From Symsagittifera roscoffensis (taxonomy: Eukaryota > Xenacoelomorpha > Acoela > Convolutidae), in contig NC_087068.1 in NCBI RefSeq assembly GCF_963678635.1, positions 60,782,489 to 60,846,488 of the forward strand: a stretch of 64,000 nt of DNA, read 5' to 3'. Position numbers and translations under genes: made by a program. This document shows positions 6,601 through 17,170 of this stretch, one piece after another (positions within the stretch are counted from its first letter, which is position 1; each line of letters begins with the position of its first letter). The notes beneath the pieces were generated by a model, which had not been told where the DNA came from, did no database searches, and worked only from the letters and a program-made list of their open reading frames with translations.

Positions 6601-9513
6601 AAGCTTTTCATTTTCCAGTTCAAGTTTCACTCTTTGTTCGATCTCTTTCGTCACCAGTTCCTGTTGTACTCTATTTAGAGCATCCTTTGCGGCTGCCTTG
6701 TAATCGATCTTGAAGTCATCGGCCGCAGTTGCTGGTTCCGGTTCACATGCTTCTCCTGTTACCGCTTGCATTTTCTTTGCCGCCAGCTCTTGAGGTTTGT
6801 CCTTCCTGCGTGCCTCTGCTTCGTTTAAAAGTCGAGCCTTGCTTGCTTTCACTCCCGATAAAGCTTCTTCATGCCTTGGATGCTTGATGTCTGCCACTGC
6901 ATCCCAGAATTGTGGACAGTCTGATTTAAAATGACCTTCCAAGTTGCAAAAGAAACACCTCGGGCCGAATTTCGCAATTACTCCTCTCATGAAGTCCTCA
7001 TGTTCCAACTCTGACGCATCTTCGTCCTCGAGGCTAAAGCCTATTGCTTTCATGCCTTGTTTATAAGCTGGGCATGCTGACACATGATGGTCTGTTGAAC
7101 TACAATTAGCACAAGAGCGTCTCTTGTCCATATCGTCCCTCGGTTTATACCAATTGTTCCCTTGGTTCGCTGGTCCGTTGTTAAAATTGCCATAATTGTT
7201 CTTGTAATATCCAGATCGCGAAGGAGGTTTCAGCAATAGATACTCTTTCGATTTGAGTCTCAACTCCTCCGGTGTTGGCGCATTAGTTGATAGTGGTGTG
7301 TAATGCGTTGCTAGCATCGTACGAAGTTCATCGTTTTTCACACCATCGATGAATTTTGAGGCTACGGCCAGGTTCATCCTTCGATTTGACTCATCCGGTT
7401 GGCTGCGTCTTCTCAGCATTTCCAAATCATCGAGAAACTTGTCTATAGTTTCATCTTCCCGCTGCCTCCGTTTCTCGAAGCGCATCATCGCCTGGTGCCC
7501 CTGCACCCCTGATCCGAAACGGTTCAATAAGATTTCGAAGATTTTTTCAGCAGTGTCACGTTGATACTGTTTCTTGGCCATGACACAGTTCAGGGCTGTC
7601 CCTTCTAAGTTGCTGGTGAGCGCGCTGCATTCCTGTCTCTCAGACAAGTCTTCTTCCTCGAAATGCAGCTTCATTACCTCTATCCAGGTATCAATACAGC
7701 CATCAGATTCGTCTTTGTAGCATCTTGGTTTCTTAAAGACTCTTCTGGACTTTTCACTGCGTTCATTGGTTCTAGATAACCTCGTCAGGAATGTCTCCAA
7801 AGACCTGTTCAGGGGTTCAAATGCTGTGGCCATTGCCGTAGCATCCCTTGAGTGTCCCGCCTGAGTGTCCTCACACCTTGTCGAAGGCTCTGTGTGCGGT
7901 ACATCCCTACAATCCGAATCACCATGAGCGTTTCCCGCTTGGCACATGTGACTCCTCCTCGGGCTTGTATGCCCCATGTTGCCAGAATCGCTTCTCCCGG
8001 TCGCATGTGTGCTTTGCGTTGGTCGTTCGTTCGAGGTTTGTCTGTTCCCCGTTGAACTTGCTCTACTGTTCGGGCCCCATGCTGTATTACCCCTTGTGGC
8101 ATAGCCTGATGAACTGCCCCTGCCTCTAGTGGATCCATTTGTCTTCCTCCTTTGATGTTCATTGAAGTTCACCCTCGGTTCCCTGCTGGGACCTCCCGAG
8201 TTCGGCTCTCCTTCTTTTGGTCCACTCTTGCTGCTTAGTAGCCCGTCCAACCTATCCATGATAGCCTGCGTTCGCCTCTCCATCATCGCGTCTATCTTTG
8301 TGTCAAGAGACCCAAGAGACTGCTCTTGCTGAATTCTTAACTTCTCCATGTCGGCTCTTAAGCGTAACTCCCTCTGTTCCGCCTCTCTTGTCATTCGCGA
8401 CAAGTTCCTCGTCATATGTTCGTCTGTTCTTTCTTTCAAGCGTTTTTCGCTTCTGTCAACTTCTTGTCTGTTGCGGTTTATTTCTTCCCGCAGACTTTCT
8501 CTTTCAATGTGAACTGCTCTTTCCAGTTCACTCATCCTTATCGACATCTGTTCATTTTGTTCTCCTAAACTGCCCACTATGTTGTTTAAGGCTTCCTCTA
8601 GTGCCGCCCCGTTATCCATGAGTGGCGTCACATGTGGTGGTGTAACTCTGTCGGTCCCAGGTAGCTTCGTGCTGGTAGAGATCCGGGCCTTGACTCTCTG
8701 TCTTGACGTTTTATCATTATCTATTTCAGGATCCGCTAACGCGTTGCCTAGCCCTCCGGTTCTACTCTCTCCAGTTTGTGGCTCTGAACTTGTCCTAATC
8801 GCGAAGTCTTTTGACTGGCCTGGTGTGTTTGCCTCTTTGCTTATCGTTGTCACTACACCAAATTTATCCATAGTTCTAGTCTCTCTTCCGACGTGTGCCT
8901 CACTCTCCTGGATCGAACTATTGAGACTGAGTTGAGATCCAAAGTCCCCTTGCTCCTCTTCATCCTCTTCCTCCTGGGACTCCCCATCGTTTCCTGCTCC
9001 TCCTCCCATGCTGAATGGAAAGATGTTTCCGAAGGTGTTCTTCATTCTTTCTGAGAACGATGATGAGGTTGTTTGTTTTCCAGTTCCGCTTGCCATCATA
9101 GTGTTGTCTGTCGGAGATCTTCTAGTTGCCGTTACTTCAGTTGAGATGTCGGACAGTTCCGACATCTCCTCTCGATCCAACGTCCCGGTGGAAGTGGCAA
9201 AATCATGGCCTTGTTCTACCGGAGTAGATTCACTCGCCAGCCTTCTGCCTCTCCCTTCCAGTCCATTTACTCCCTGGTTGTCGTTCATGGTATGGTCCGT
9301 ATTGACCTCCACTTCTAACAGTTCTCTTCGCTCTTCTGAGGTCTTTTGACTTCTCGTTTCAACCATTCTGCCTGAAACCGTCCCCTTTTTATCGGACCGG
9401 GTTCGCTTGATCCAATCCACAAAAGGATCGGTCATCGTTTTTCTTTGCTTTTCAGGTATGAATTTCCTAGAGCTATTACCTCGTTTTGGTATCCTTGACT
9501 TGTCTAAACTCAT
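3664..9513 (-). CDS. gag-pol: Gag-Pol polyprotein of Ty3/gypsy element A1, lacking integrase
   Basis: A single intact ORF of 1949 codons starts at ATG 9513. The long hydrophilic N-terminus (1-600) includes a charged coiled coil at about 314-425. A retrotransposon Gag capsid region lies at about 600-735. Two CX2CX4HX4C zinc knuckles follow at 801-814 and 853-866. An aspartic protease has LLDTG with DTG at 1160-1162 and ILGRDF downstream. Reverse transcriptase covers about 1480-1700 with FCCDFRYLN and YVDD at 1640-1643. RNase H covers about 1780-1900 with LDTDAS, an acidic AEMF, LRVDN and DKHQNADSLS. Gag and Pol are in one frame. The ORF stops about 35 residues after RNase H; the linker and integrase that follow in A2 are absent, and the junction lies near LDKETYE. 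The intact frame suggests a young copy whose integration would need integrase supplied in trans. Confidence 0.95.
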   Translation of the reverse strand: MSLDKSRIPKRGNSSRKFIPEKQRKTMTDPFVDWIKRTRSDKKGTVSGRMVETRSQKTSEERRELLEVEVNTDHTMNDNQGVNGLEGRGRRLASESTPVEQGHDFATSTGTLDREEMSELSDISTEVTATRRSPTDNTMMASGTGKQTTSSSFSERMKNTFGNIFPFSMGGGAGNDGESQEEEDEEEQGDFGSQLSLNSSIQESEAHVGRETRTMDKFGVVTTISKEANTPGQSKDFAIRTSSEPQTGESRTGGLGNALADPEIDNDKTSRQRVKARISTSTKLPGTDRVTPPHVTPLMDNGAALEEALNNIVGSLGEQNEQMSIRMSELERAVHIERESLREEINRNRQEVDRSEKRLKERTDEHMTRNLSRMTREAEQRELRLRADMEKLRIQQEQSLGSLDTKIDAMMERRTQAIMDRLDGLLSSKSGPKEGEPNSGGPSREPRVNFNEHQRRKTNGSTRGRGSSSGYATRGNTAWGPNSRASSTGNRQTSNERPTQSTHATGRSDSGNMGHTSPRRSHMCQAGNAHGDSDCRDVPHTEPSTRCEDTQAGHSRDATAMATAFEPLNRSLETFLTRLSRTNERSEKSRRVFKKPRCYKDESDGCIDTWIEVMKLHFEEEDLSERQECSALTSNLEGTALNCVMAKKQYQRDTAEKIFEILLNRFGSGVQGHQAMMRFEKRRQREDETIDKFLDDLEMLRRRSQPDESNRRMNLAVASKFIDGVKNDELRTMLATHYTPLSTNAPTPEELRLKSKEYLLLKPPSRSGYYKNNYGNFNNGPANQGNNWYKPRDDMDKRRSCANCSSTDHHVSACPAYKQGMKAIGFSLEDEDASELEHEDFMRGVIAKFGPRCFFCNLEGHFKSDCPQFWDAVADIKHPRHEEALSGVKASKARLLNEAEARRKDKPQELAAKKMQAVTGEACEPEPATAADDFKIDYKAAAKDALNRVQQELVTKEIEQRVKLELENEKLQEQLNTFEATEFEETKTPSSLDMKLKVISGKRFGMAPQGKKIQSIISVAGHQVIRNLSEPSEFTLMHLDTYADYLRQVEPRTESRAVRALLTTGGPRMKKLHGRYLEVYGPYQIMLNVDGISIYTRTYITTDDDQMGQIYLGEEELKVRRIGHDAMMEQDAVHIGYEADVTAHLLDTNGTKIGVTGLLDTGAVVSVMPIKTWERMGFTREDLIPTNLRLAAANRGAIYVGGRTPVTVLHMGGRNLWMSFLVVENLDDADQFILGRDFARNFDVMIDLNNGLIRIRNPDRKYVERPINRIITDENKVPVFLDRKVKLQPGQAVVAIFRMRNLNSLSDSKQVCLVPNPNSQSSVILGRSFSVTRNGLCVSVLLNTLDTTVSIQRGKKLGYALPMRTDYEETQNLKKYSVKDCPYHANKDKILKRIDELKSIRKLFSMKSETDDGLSSCSNFPERPSSYEPVLPEIEHLKGKIGEGDFEKLRDLLDRNAEVFSKHKADIGCCNFVEHEIELEEGAVPHREGARRMTPHKSEACRAEIEMLLKYDMIEPSKSPWACGVVMAKKKGGQLRFCCDFRYLNAVTIKDAYPIPRIDESLSKLGDAKFFTTLDLGSAFWQVPLRKKDREKTGFACELGLYQWKRMPFGLCNATATFQRLMAQALTGVTKKYGNLLMCYVDDVVIATPTLEDHIDRLDEVFGCMKRAGLKCKPSKCEILRDSIKYLGRMVDRHGVRPDPEAVEAVLTWKAPRTDTQLMSFLGFANYYREFIKGYADKVYPMQKLMRNKGKKFEWNDEAQVAFENIKRELCEAPVLGMPTEKGMYVLDTDASVVAISGILHQEQEWNGRTVLRPIAYGSKVLSDTEMKYGAPKAEMFAVVTFVEKYRAYLGSAPFKLRVDNRALSWLKTYSMDQSYIGRWIVRLDGYHMIIEHRMRDKHQNADSLSKKTEFYERLEQKQANQAEVKEGFSFLDKETYELAAKKLTTLKT

Positions 9514-12413
9514 TCTTTATTTGTCACTTTCCTATGCCTACTCTTGACTCAATTGTTAGAGACCTTATAGTTTCATTAACAATAATAATGACACAACACA
9601 ATAAATTTCACCAGATTCTATTAAATAGTGACCACGAATCCCTGTATGTTGTCAGAGTACAGTTTGTATAAAATTTATTCACACTAGCCGATTATCGGTC
9701 CAAAGATCTGGAAACTAGCACAATATGATGTTATCAGTCAATTTAAAAGATAGTGTACTCACTACCCAATCAAGCTCAGTTTAGGTTGATTTAAAATCAA
9801 AAAACAAAAAAAATATATATTGACACAATATGAATGTATATATAAAAAAAAACGTATGTGTCTTGTACTCTTAGTCAGTCGCAGTACAATAGTCGAACCT
9901 GTCTTTTAAAGAAAAAGCTTTCCCTGCTTGGTGCTGCACCAAACAGACAAAACTTTGAAGGCAGCAATTTTCTCAAGTGGGCGTCTATTGCACCCACCGA
10001 GTACTGTGTTACCTATCTGCCTTCGGACTGCCCGAGCTAGACCTACTAAAGTCCTCAGGGCAGTCACTTTTCCCAAAAACGTATTATGTCCAATCCACAC
10101 CAATGAACCACGTTCTCTTTAATTTAGACTTAGTGTCGCGAATATCCGAGTTTGGACTTGTTTTGTATTAGTCTTGTTCTTATCGAAAGGCAAGTTACCA
10201 GCGCAGTCACTGATACCTAGCCTGTGTATTAATAACTTAATACTTCTCACTTTTTAGTCTTTCTTTCGTTCACCTAAGTCCTTAATAAAATAATACCCCT
10301 CCGGATTGGCACAAATAGGACCCTTCCGGATTTGTCAGAATCTAGACCCCTCCGGATTTGGACCCCTCCGAATTAGCTCAAATAAGACCCCTCCGGATTC
10401 GGATCCCTCTTGAAAAAACTTCGACCCCTCCGGATTGGGAGCCCTCCGATTTTGTAAAAGTAGCTTTTAGGAGATTTCCTTTTTTCAACCTATACCCCTC
10501 CGAATACGTTCTCCGATGCAATTATGCTGTTTTAATTAACTGGGAAGGGTATAGGGTCCTTTCCTAGACCCCCCGGATTGAAGTTAAGCCTCTTATTTGA
10601 CAATTCACACTAACGGTGAAGGGTCTTGTCACTGGCCTAACTTTGGCTCGGTTAAGCTTTTGCGGTGACTTTAGCCCTCCCTCTACGTCTAGAATGGCCT
10701 AAAGTTACTTTACTCAACCGCTATTACCTTTTGGTAAGGGTATCAGGGCTTTTCAGAAAAATTTGTAAAACGTGAAGGGTGTACCCCTCCGGATTTGTGT
10801 AATTTGCTAAAAACAATCTCAAAAAATTTTCTCTCTCGCTTTTCCGAAAAATTTCTGATCCTATTAGTAAGCTCAGCTAATTTCTGATCTGTTGGTACCA
10901 AGATCAACTCGATATGATCAGTAGTTCCAAAGTTATTAACCAAAACGTCTTTTTTTTTGAACTCAAAAAATTTTCTCTCTTATAGGTTCCGCCTAACTTT
11001 TTCCGCAAATCTGGTCCTTTCGACCTAAAAATTATTGATCCGAGCTCAGAAGGCCTATACTCTTCTAGTTCAATGCAAATGACCCGATCTAAAACGCTAT
11101 TGTAGAAAAATTTTGCGAAAAACTATGCTACCTGGACCCCTCCGGATTGATGAATCCACCAAATCAAACACGTTATGTTCGATTTCTCTGCAACCCGGAA
11201 GGCTTTCGGGTAGCGGATTTTAAGACTTGTAGATTCACTGGTGGACGTTGTCCGAACAACTATTTTTACTGTCCTACCTCAAAAATTTCAAAAAATTTTC
11301 TAAATTTTTAGTGTTTCTTACTATCAAAATTTGGGGAAATTTGGTTTTTTGTACCAAACTAGTTTTAACCACTTCCGAACTAAAGTTAACCGGTTCTGCT
11401 TATTACAGTAGTGCAGTTACGATGTAACACACTAACTTAGCGCTTTTTTCCGTTTCAAAAAATATCGATATCTCAAAAATCGCGACTTGTGGGGGATCAA
11501 AATATCGCAATTTTGACTCTAAAAACCGGTCAGTTCTCGTTGTTTTTGTCTGAAAATCGATATAAGACTATTAATATAGGCTATATAAGTAATAATATTA
11601 GGAATACTATACCCCTCCGGGTTTGTTTAATCTCCGAATTAAGGTGCTTAACTCGGATATTCGCAGTTCGGTGAAGGGTCACTACAGTGCAGCACTGTCG
11701 AGCCCCCCACAGATTACTATCTTACTTTTTGTACCAAAAGGGATACAAAACTTGTTAACGATACCCAACAGTCGATTGTAGTTGTCGTTGAGCCTCTTCC
11801 TGTTGTTCCCTGTACTGCTTGCCGGATCGGTCTTCACCCCGGACCCTTCCGAATTGAGCGCAAATCAGCTGACCCTTCGGATTGGGCGCAATTTATCATT
11901 AACGTGCTTAAATGCTCAAATAACCCTACAGTACAAGCCCCACAAACGGGCTACAAAAATGATCTTAACGAACCTGACTGATATAAATGCCTGTAACAAC
12001 AATATATCTATCAACAACAAACGGGGGGGTTGAATCACATCTTGTCTGGGGGGATGATTTCTACTGATTTTTTACTTTTTTACTGTTTTTGGTTTTTTCG
12101 GTTATTTTTTATGTTTTTTGTTTTTCTTGGATACTATACTATTTTTTGTTTGGTTTTGCTTATATCTTTAAGTGTTTTTGGTCACAAACCACTCAGGGGA
12201 TGAGGGGTTCGCGATTCCCCCCACCCTTCCTGGTTCGTGAATTTTCGGTCTTAACTAGGTTAAAAAACTATTCACGGCAATCCGGAAGGCTTCCGCGTTC
12301 CGAACTACCCTTCCGCCCCGGCGGTTTAGGCCTAATAAGGGCGTTAATGTGAGCATCCGCTCGGCGCGGAATGCTCGTTAACGGTTCTGCCGGTCATGAT
12401 GTTAAAAAAGAAT
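9514..12413 (-). other. 5' leader of element A1
   Basis: About 2.9 kb lies between the candidate primer binding site and the gag ATG, with no ORF that looks coding. It is homologous over most of its length to the leader of A2 (37726-41580), although A2 is rearranged. It contains the TCCGGA minisatellite listed separately and AT-rich stretches. Confidence 0.7.
10290..11160. repeat. TCCGGA minisatellite in the A1 leader
   Basis: The motif ACCCCTCCGGATT recurs many times, densely at 10290-10510 with spacing of roughly 20-30 bp, then sparsely to about 11160, with stray copies near 11610 and 11850. On the element's coding strand it reads AATCCGGAGGGG or AATCCGGAAGGGTC. A2 carries the same motif in its leader at about 40780-40950. 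Copies are imperfect, so the array is not recent. Confidence 0.8.
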
Positions 12414-12430
12414 AACACCCAGGAGCGCCA
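12414..12430 (-). other. Candidate primer binding site of A1
   Basis: Immediately inside the 5' LTR the minus strand reads TGGCGCTCCTGGGTGTT. The same 17-mer lies at the matching place in element B (18616-18632), and one- or two-base variants lie in C (23750-23766) and A2 (37709-37725), while sequence beyond it diverges between subfamilies. A TGG start is expected for pairing to a tRNA CCA end. I could not match it to a specific tRNA. Confidence 0.5.
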
Positions 12431-13360
12431 TAAAAACATACATGTAACATTCGCCCGGAAGATACATATCGACGGATAACAAAACTAAGTCTTAAGACGA
12501 CTGGCTAGCGTCTAAACAGAGCTTTGCATGTTTTTCACCGTCTCTACCAAGCCAGTACTTTTCGGTGGTCTTTCTTACATCAGGCTGACAAAAACGTTAC
12601 TGTTCTCCGGCTTCGACCAGAACGCTCAAATTAACTAGATTACATGCAAAAATAGTGAGCTCATGGCTGGGTCTCAGTATCCCCAGACCACGAGGTCACT
12701 CCTAAAAACAGGGCTACTACTTATTATATACTATTGTTTTTGTTCAGTAGATAAAAATCATCATCTCCATCGAAGATGGATCAACCCTTTCCCCCCTACT
12801 TCTAGCTCCTCATTCTTGTCAAAACGAATTAAGATCTTAATTAAATTCAAGTCAGGACATGACGGATGCTAAAATTCAATATAAGTTCATAAAAGTCCAC
12901 GTCCCGAGACCCTTCCGGATTCTTGAATCCGGTGAATCAAGCTTCTTAATATCCAGTTCACAATAACTCGGAAGGCTGGGTTTTACCCATCACCGTTGCT
13001 CGCAACGGCCTTGCAACTATTGTAACAGCACAATAGTTGCAACTCGGAACGTCCTCTGCTGTTCGGTAGTTCGTTGTAGTTTTTTAGTCTCGATTTCGTA
13101 CTGTTCGTAATCGCAGATAAAAGTTGTTCTCTTTTTTCTTGCTCTTTTTGCTAAAAATGGCCGTTTCTGACGTTTCTCAGAAATATGACGTCATAATTCG
13201 AATTTTTAAAAATTAGAATTCCAGAATCTTCTAGCCTTCACCGTTTGGCTAATCGTTCAAATAACGTCCTTATCCGTTCTAAATCGCCAATTCGGAAGGC
13301 TTGCTGCTAAAATACCGAATTCTGCAGAGACTGCATTTTGGCCATTCTGGTCGAATGTCA
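12431..13360 (-). repeat. 5' LTR of element A1
   Basis: The minus strand starts TGACATTCGACCAGAATGG at 13360, the same start as the A2 LTRs (36871 and 56050), and ends before the candidate primer binding site at about 12431. Homology to both A2 LTRs is clear across 12480-12930, including the block around the GGGTTGATCCATCTTCG motif. A TATAATA-like stretch lies near 12725, and an 18 bp palindrome, CCGGATTC-TT-GAATCCGG, at 12915-12932. The 3' LTR would lie left of the window. Confidence 0.75.
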
Positions 13361-16079
13361 CAATTCTCATGCGGACCATAAGCTTCTGTGTACCTACTAT
13401 CAACTCGGACCTACTTGCTACCCCCTCTTGTGAGTAGTGCCCTCAATGATCTAGAAGTCGTTTGTGGGCTTATACCATTCAAGTAATCTGCGTACACATC
13501 AATGTGCATTATCGTCTGGTCGATGGGTTTGTTCAAGCTTCTCGTCACCTCGTGGCCGCCCACGGTGATTATTGACATTATTCTAGCCCCGATTTTTGTT
13601 TTGCTGAATGGCTTTCCCGTCACCATTTTTACCGTGTTGCAGTTTCCACTTTTTTCGACCCCGCTACAGCCTCTGGTATTGTCTGCGAGCAACCTTATGC
13701 CTCATTCAACTTCTGTCTTTCGATTTCTTGCTTTATTCGTTGTTCAATATCTTTCGCCGCAGGTCATGTTTCACTATCTCTTCCGCCGCCGCTTTTTCAT
13801 AGTTTATCTCTAAGGCGTTCCTGGCCGTGGCTTCTATTGCACTATTAACTTGCGTTACAGCTTTCACTGTTTTCGTTGGCAGTTCTGTACTCGGTGCTCC
13901 TAAGTTTTTTGTCTCAAACTCGGTTTGTCTATTTCGCTGATTCTGCACCGCCGCTAATGCCAATTTATGTTTGGGGTGACTCTGGTCCTTGACCGCCTCC
14001 CAAAACAGATTACAATCCATCCTGAAGTGCCCCTTCCTAATTCTAGAAGAAGCACCTTGCACCTATCTTGATGATTAAGCCACTATAGTACTCGTGTTCT
14101 TCCATCTGGCTCATGTCCTCCTCATCTGGTGTGTATCCTAGATATTTCATGCCCTGTTTGTATGTTGTGCAATCAGCCACGTGATGATCAGCTGATCCGC
14201 AATTCGCGCATGATCTACGTTTGTCCATGTCATCTCTAGGCTTGTACCATGACGACCTTTGTGGTCGGCTCCCCCATGCGTATTCCTGTTATCTGAATAC
14301 GAGTATTTATTTGGTTTCTTTAGCATGTACTCTCTCGACTTCTGCCTCATATTTCTGGAGTCGGTGCACTATCTTTCGACAATGTATAGTATGTCGCCAA
14401 CATTGTTCTCAAGTCATCACTTTTTACCCCATCAATGAATTTCGAGGCGATGCTAAAATTTCTTCTGTTTCTCGATTCTTCAAGGTCACTCCTTCGTCTC
14501 AAGCTCTCGAGGTCATCCAGGAGCCGATCAATTGATTAATCGTCCCTTTGCCTTCTCTTTTCAAATCGCATCATCGCTTGGCGACCCTTCATGCCCGATC
14601 CAAACCGATTCAACAATATCTCGAAAATTTTATCCGCTGTGTCGAGTTCTTCTTTTTTCTTTGCTACCACGCATTTCAACGCTGTCCCTTCTAAATTGCT
14701 GAGTATCGCTGTGCAGGCTTGTCTCTCGTCATTCAAGTTATCTAGTTCTAAATGCAATCACATAACTTCTAGCCAAGTGTCAATACATCCATCCGAGTCA
14801 TCTTTGAATTCTTTTGGCTTCTTGAAAGTTTTTCTGGATTTTCCTCCTCCTCTATCGCTCGAGTCAGTGTTCCTTGTGGCGAAGGCTTCCAGTGTCATAT
14901 TCATCATTTCCCAGGTGCTTGCCCACGTCATAGCATCCGACCCTACATTGCTGTGAGTCGTAGAGTCTCCTGGACCACTCGTTGTATTTGTTGTTCCACT
15001 TTTCATTTTTGTTTTGGCCCCCATCGGTGCTCCGGTCACCGTGTCTAGGGTGAAAGGTAATGGTGTCGATTGCCGCTTGCTCCGTTGTGGTTCCACGGAG
15101 TCAACTCTGTTGCCTTGCGTGCAATCCGCTGCCGGCCTGTCTTTTGACGTAGAGTTTCTCAAGATGGCGTCCAATTTTGACTGTATTGCATTTGAACTTC
15201 AGCCTCCTGCTCATTGCGCCCATTCTGGTCTCCAGACTCCCCAATTGGCTGTTCACATCATCGTATCGTTGTTTCAACTCTTGTAAGTCTTTTTTTATGT
15301 TCTTTTCTCGTTCCCCGTCAGTGGCATCTACCTTGTCTGATATCTGCTGGAGTTTCTCCTCCGTTGCCCTGGCCAGGTTGAAGTAGTTGTCCAGGTACTC
15401 GTGTTTGTTGTATCTTAATTCTTTCTTTATTACCTCTCTATCCTCCTCGCTGTGCTTCAGTTTCTTGTCGATCTGATCCAACTTTGCCATCAAATCGCCC
15501 AGCTCAAGAGAAGTTATTTCATGGTCAGCTGTTGCCCTGTTATTGACTGCTGCTCCCGGTCTGACCTGGTCTTCGCTTTGGCCGGCGTCTGTCGTTTTCG
15601 TGAGCACTGTCCCAAATGTTTTGCCTCTCTCGGCTTTCGTTTCTTCTGCTGCTGTGTCTCTCGACTTCATTTCGACCATCATTGCCAATCTTTCCGTAAA
15701 AGACGTTCTTTTTGCTTGAGAGTCGTCCTTCACCATTTCTGGCGTGTTGCCTCTTGTCTCTTCCACAGCGTCTATCGGCAAAAACTCCATGGGCTTTGGA
15801 TTTGGTTCTTCCGCATTCGGCATCGGTGTTGACTCCGTCGTTTTCTTCGCTCTGGTCTGGTGTCTCTAGGTCGATCCCAATGGCAGGCTCCGTCTGTTTC
15901 TCTTTAGCGCCGTCTTTCGTATTATTTTCTGCATTACCCCTCGTGTTGACCATGGTGACTGAAAATTTCTTCTTTGTTATCCTTGGGCCCAATAATGTCC
16001 TTTTACGTAGCGACGAGTTATACTTTGTCTTTGATTCGTTTGATCTTTTTTCAGCCACCGGTACCCTGCTCCGTCTCAT
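13361..16079 (-). pseudogene. Gag and start of pol of element B, broken and interrupted by A1
   Basis: The minus strand carries a decayed gag of a second gypsy subfamily. The likely start is MVNTRGNAEN near 15952. A coiled-coil segment lies at 15250-15450, a capsid region at 14540-14830 (DDSDGCIDTW, EGTALKCV, RFGSGMKG), a first zinc knuckle CX2CX4HX4C at about 14165-14215, and a damaged second knuckle near 14030-14060 in which CFF is followed by a stop. The pre-protease region follows to about 13370 (VGGHEVTRSL, HIDVYADYL). Several frameshifts and stops break it. The reading matches A1 until a YGPHEN segment, where it stops exactly at the TG of the A1 LTR, so A1 appears to be inserted in B's pol in the same orientation. 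The rest of B would lie left of the window. Confidence 0.85.
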
Positions 16080-16479
16080 TATTTTTATTTACAATTGTTC
16101 CTTTTTACAGTATTACTATATACACAATTCTATTCTAAGAATATAATCTCTTGTGAAAAAATTATTAAAAGGAAATATAGAACGTGATAAAAACAATGTT
16201 CCCAGTTCTCTTTCAAACCTTTTGAAAAACTTTGTTTATTCCCTCTCACCACCGTATCGGCCTTATCGCGATTTAACGTCCCGACTAGATTTACTAATTC
16301 CGCGTTTATTTATTTCAATTTGTCCTCGTACTCTTATAGAACTGTCACCCTATTTTTTATACCGTTCTATGGCTTCCAGTTACTGGCCCTACTCTTCTTT
16401 GTACTGTCGTAAGCCTTCTCTCTACTGTCCCAAGACTACTTGGTACTGTCTCAGTACTTCTTGTTTGTGTCCCAACACC

Positions 16480-17170
16480 CCTGTCCCAAGACCAGTGTCC
16501 CAAGACTACTGTCCCAAGACTAGTGTCCCAAGACTAGTGTCCCAAGAGTACTGTCCCAAGACTACTCTCCCAAGACTAGTGTTCCAAGACTACTGTCCCA
16601 AGACTACTGTCCCAAGACTACTGTCCAGGACTACTGTCCCAAGACTACTATCCCAAGACCACTGTCCCAAGATTAGTGTCCCAAGACCACTGTCCCAAGA
16701 CCACTGTCCCAAGACTACTGTCCCAAGACTAGCGTCCCATGACTACTGTCCCAAGACTACTGTCCCAAGACCACTGTCCCAAGACTACTGTCGCAAGACC
16801 ACTGTCCCAAGACCACTGTCCCAAGACCACTGTCCCAAGACCACTATCCCAAGATTGCACTGTCCCAAGACTGTACCATGACTGCTCTGGCCCAAGATTG
16901 TCCCAAGACAACAACGTCCCAAGACTGTCCCAAGACTATACTGTCCCAAGACCGTCCCAAGGCTGCACCGTCCCAAGACTATACTGTCCCAAGACCGTCC
17001 CAAGGCTGCACTGTCCCAAGACTGCACCGTACCAAGACTGTCCCAAGACTATACTGTCCCAAGACCGTCCCAAGGCTGCACCGTCCCAAGACTGTCCCAA
17101 GACTATACTGTCCCAAGACTATACTGTCCCAAGACCGTCCCAAGGATGCACTGTCCCAAGACTTCTTTGG
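16480..17170. repeat. 15 bp minisatellite in the leader of element B
   Basis: About 690 bp of head-to-tail units of the form CCCAAGACTACTGTC, roughly 40 or more copies. The last third uses longer composite units with CCGTCCCAAGGCTGCA. Because 15 is a multiple of three the array stays open in several frames on both strands; these are not genes. It lies between the gag start of B and its primer binding site. Confidence 0.95.

Noticed and set aside
3610-9349. Many plus-strand frames over 3.6-9.3 kb (up to 132 codons)
   Set aside because: They lie opposite the intact minus-strand Gag-Pol, show no domains and have Ser/Phe/Leu-rich composition typical of shadow frames.
16480-17170. CRISPR array or telomere-like repeat
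   Set aside because: Units are contiguous without unique spacers, the sequence is not a telomere motif, and the setting is a eukaryotic retrotransposon leader.
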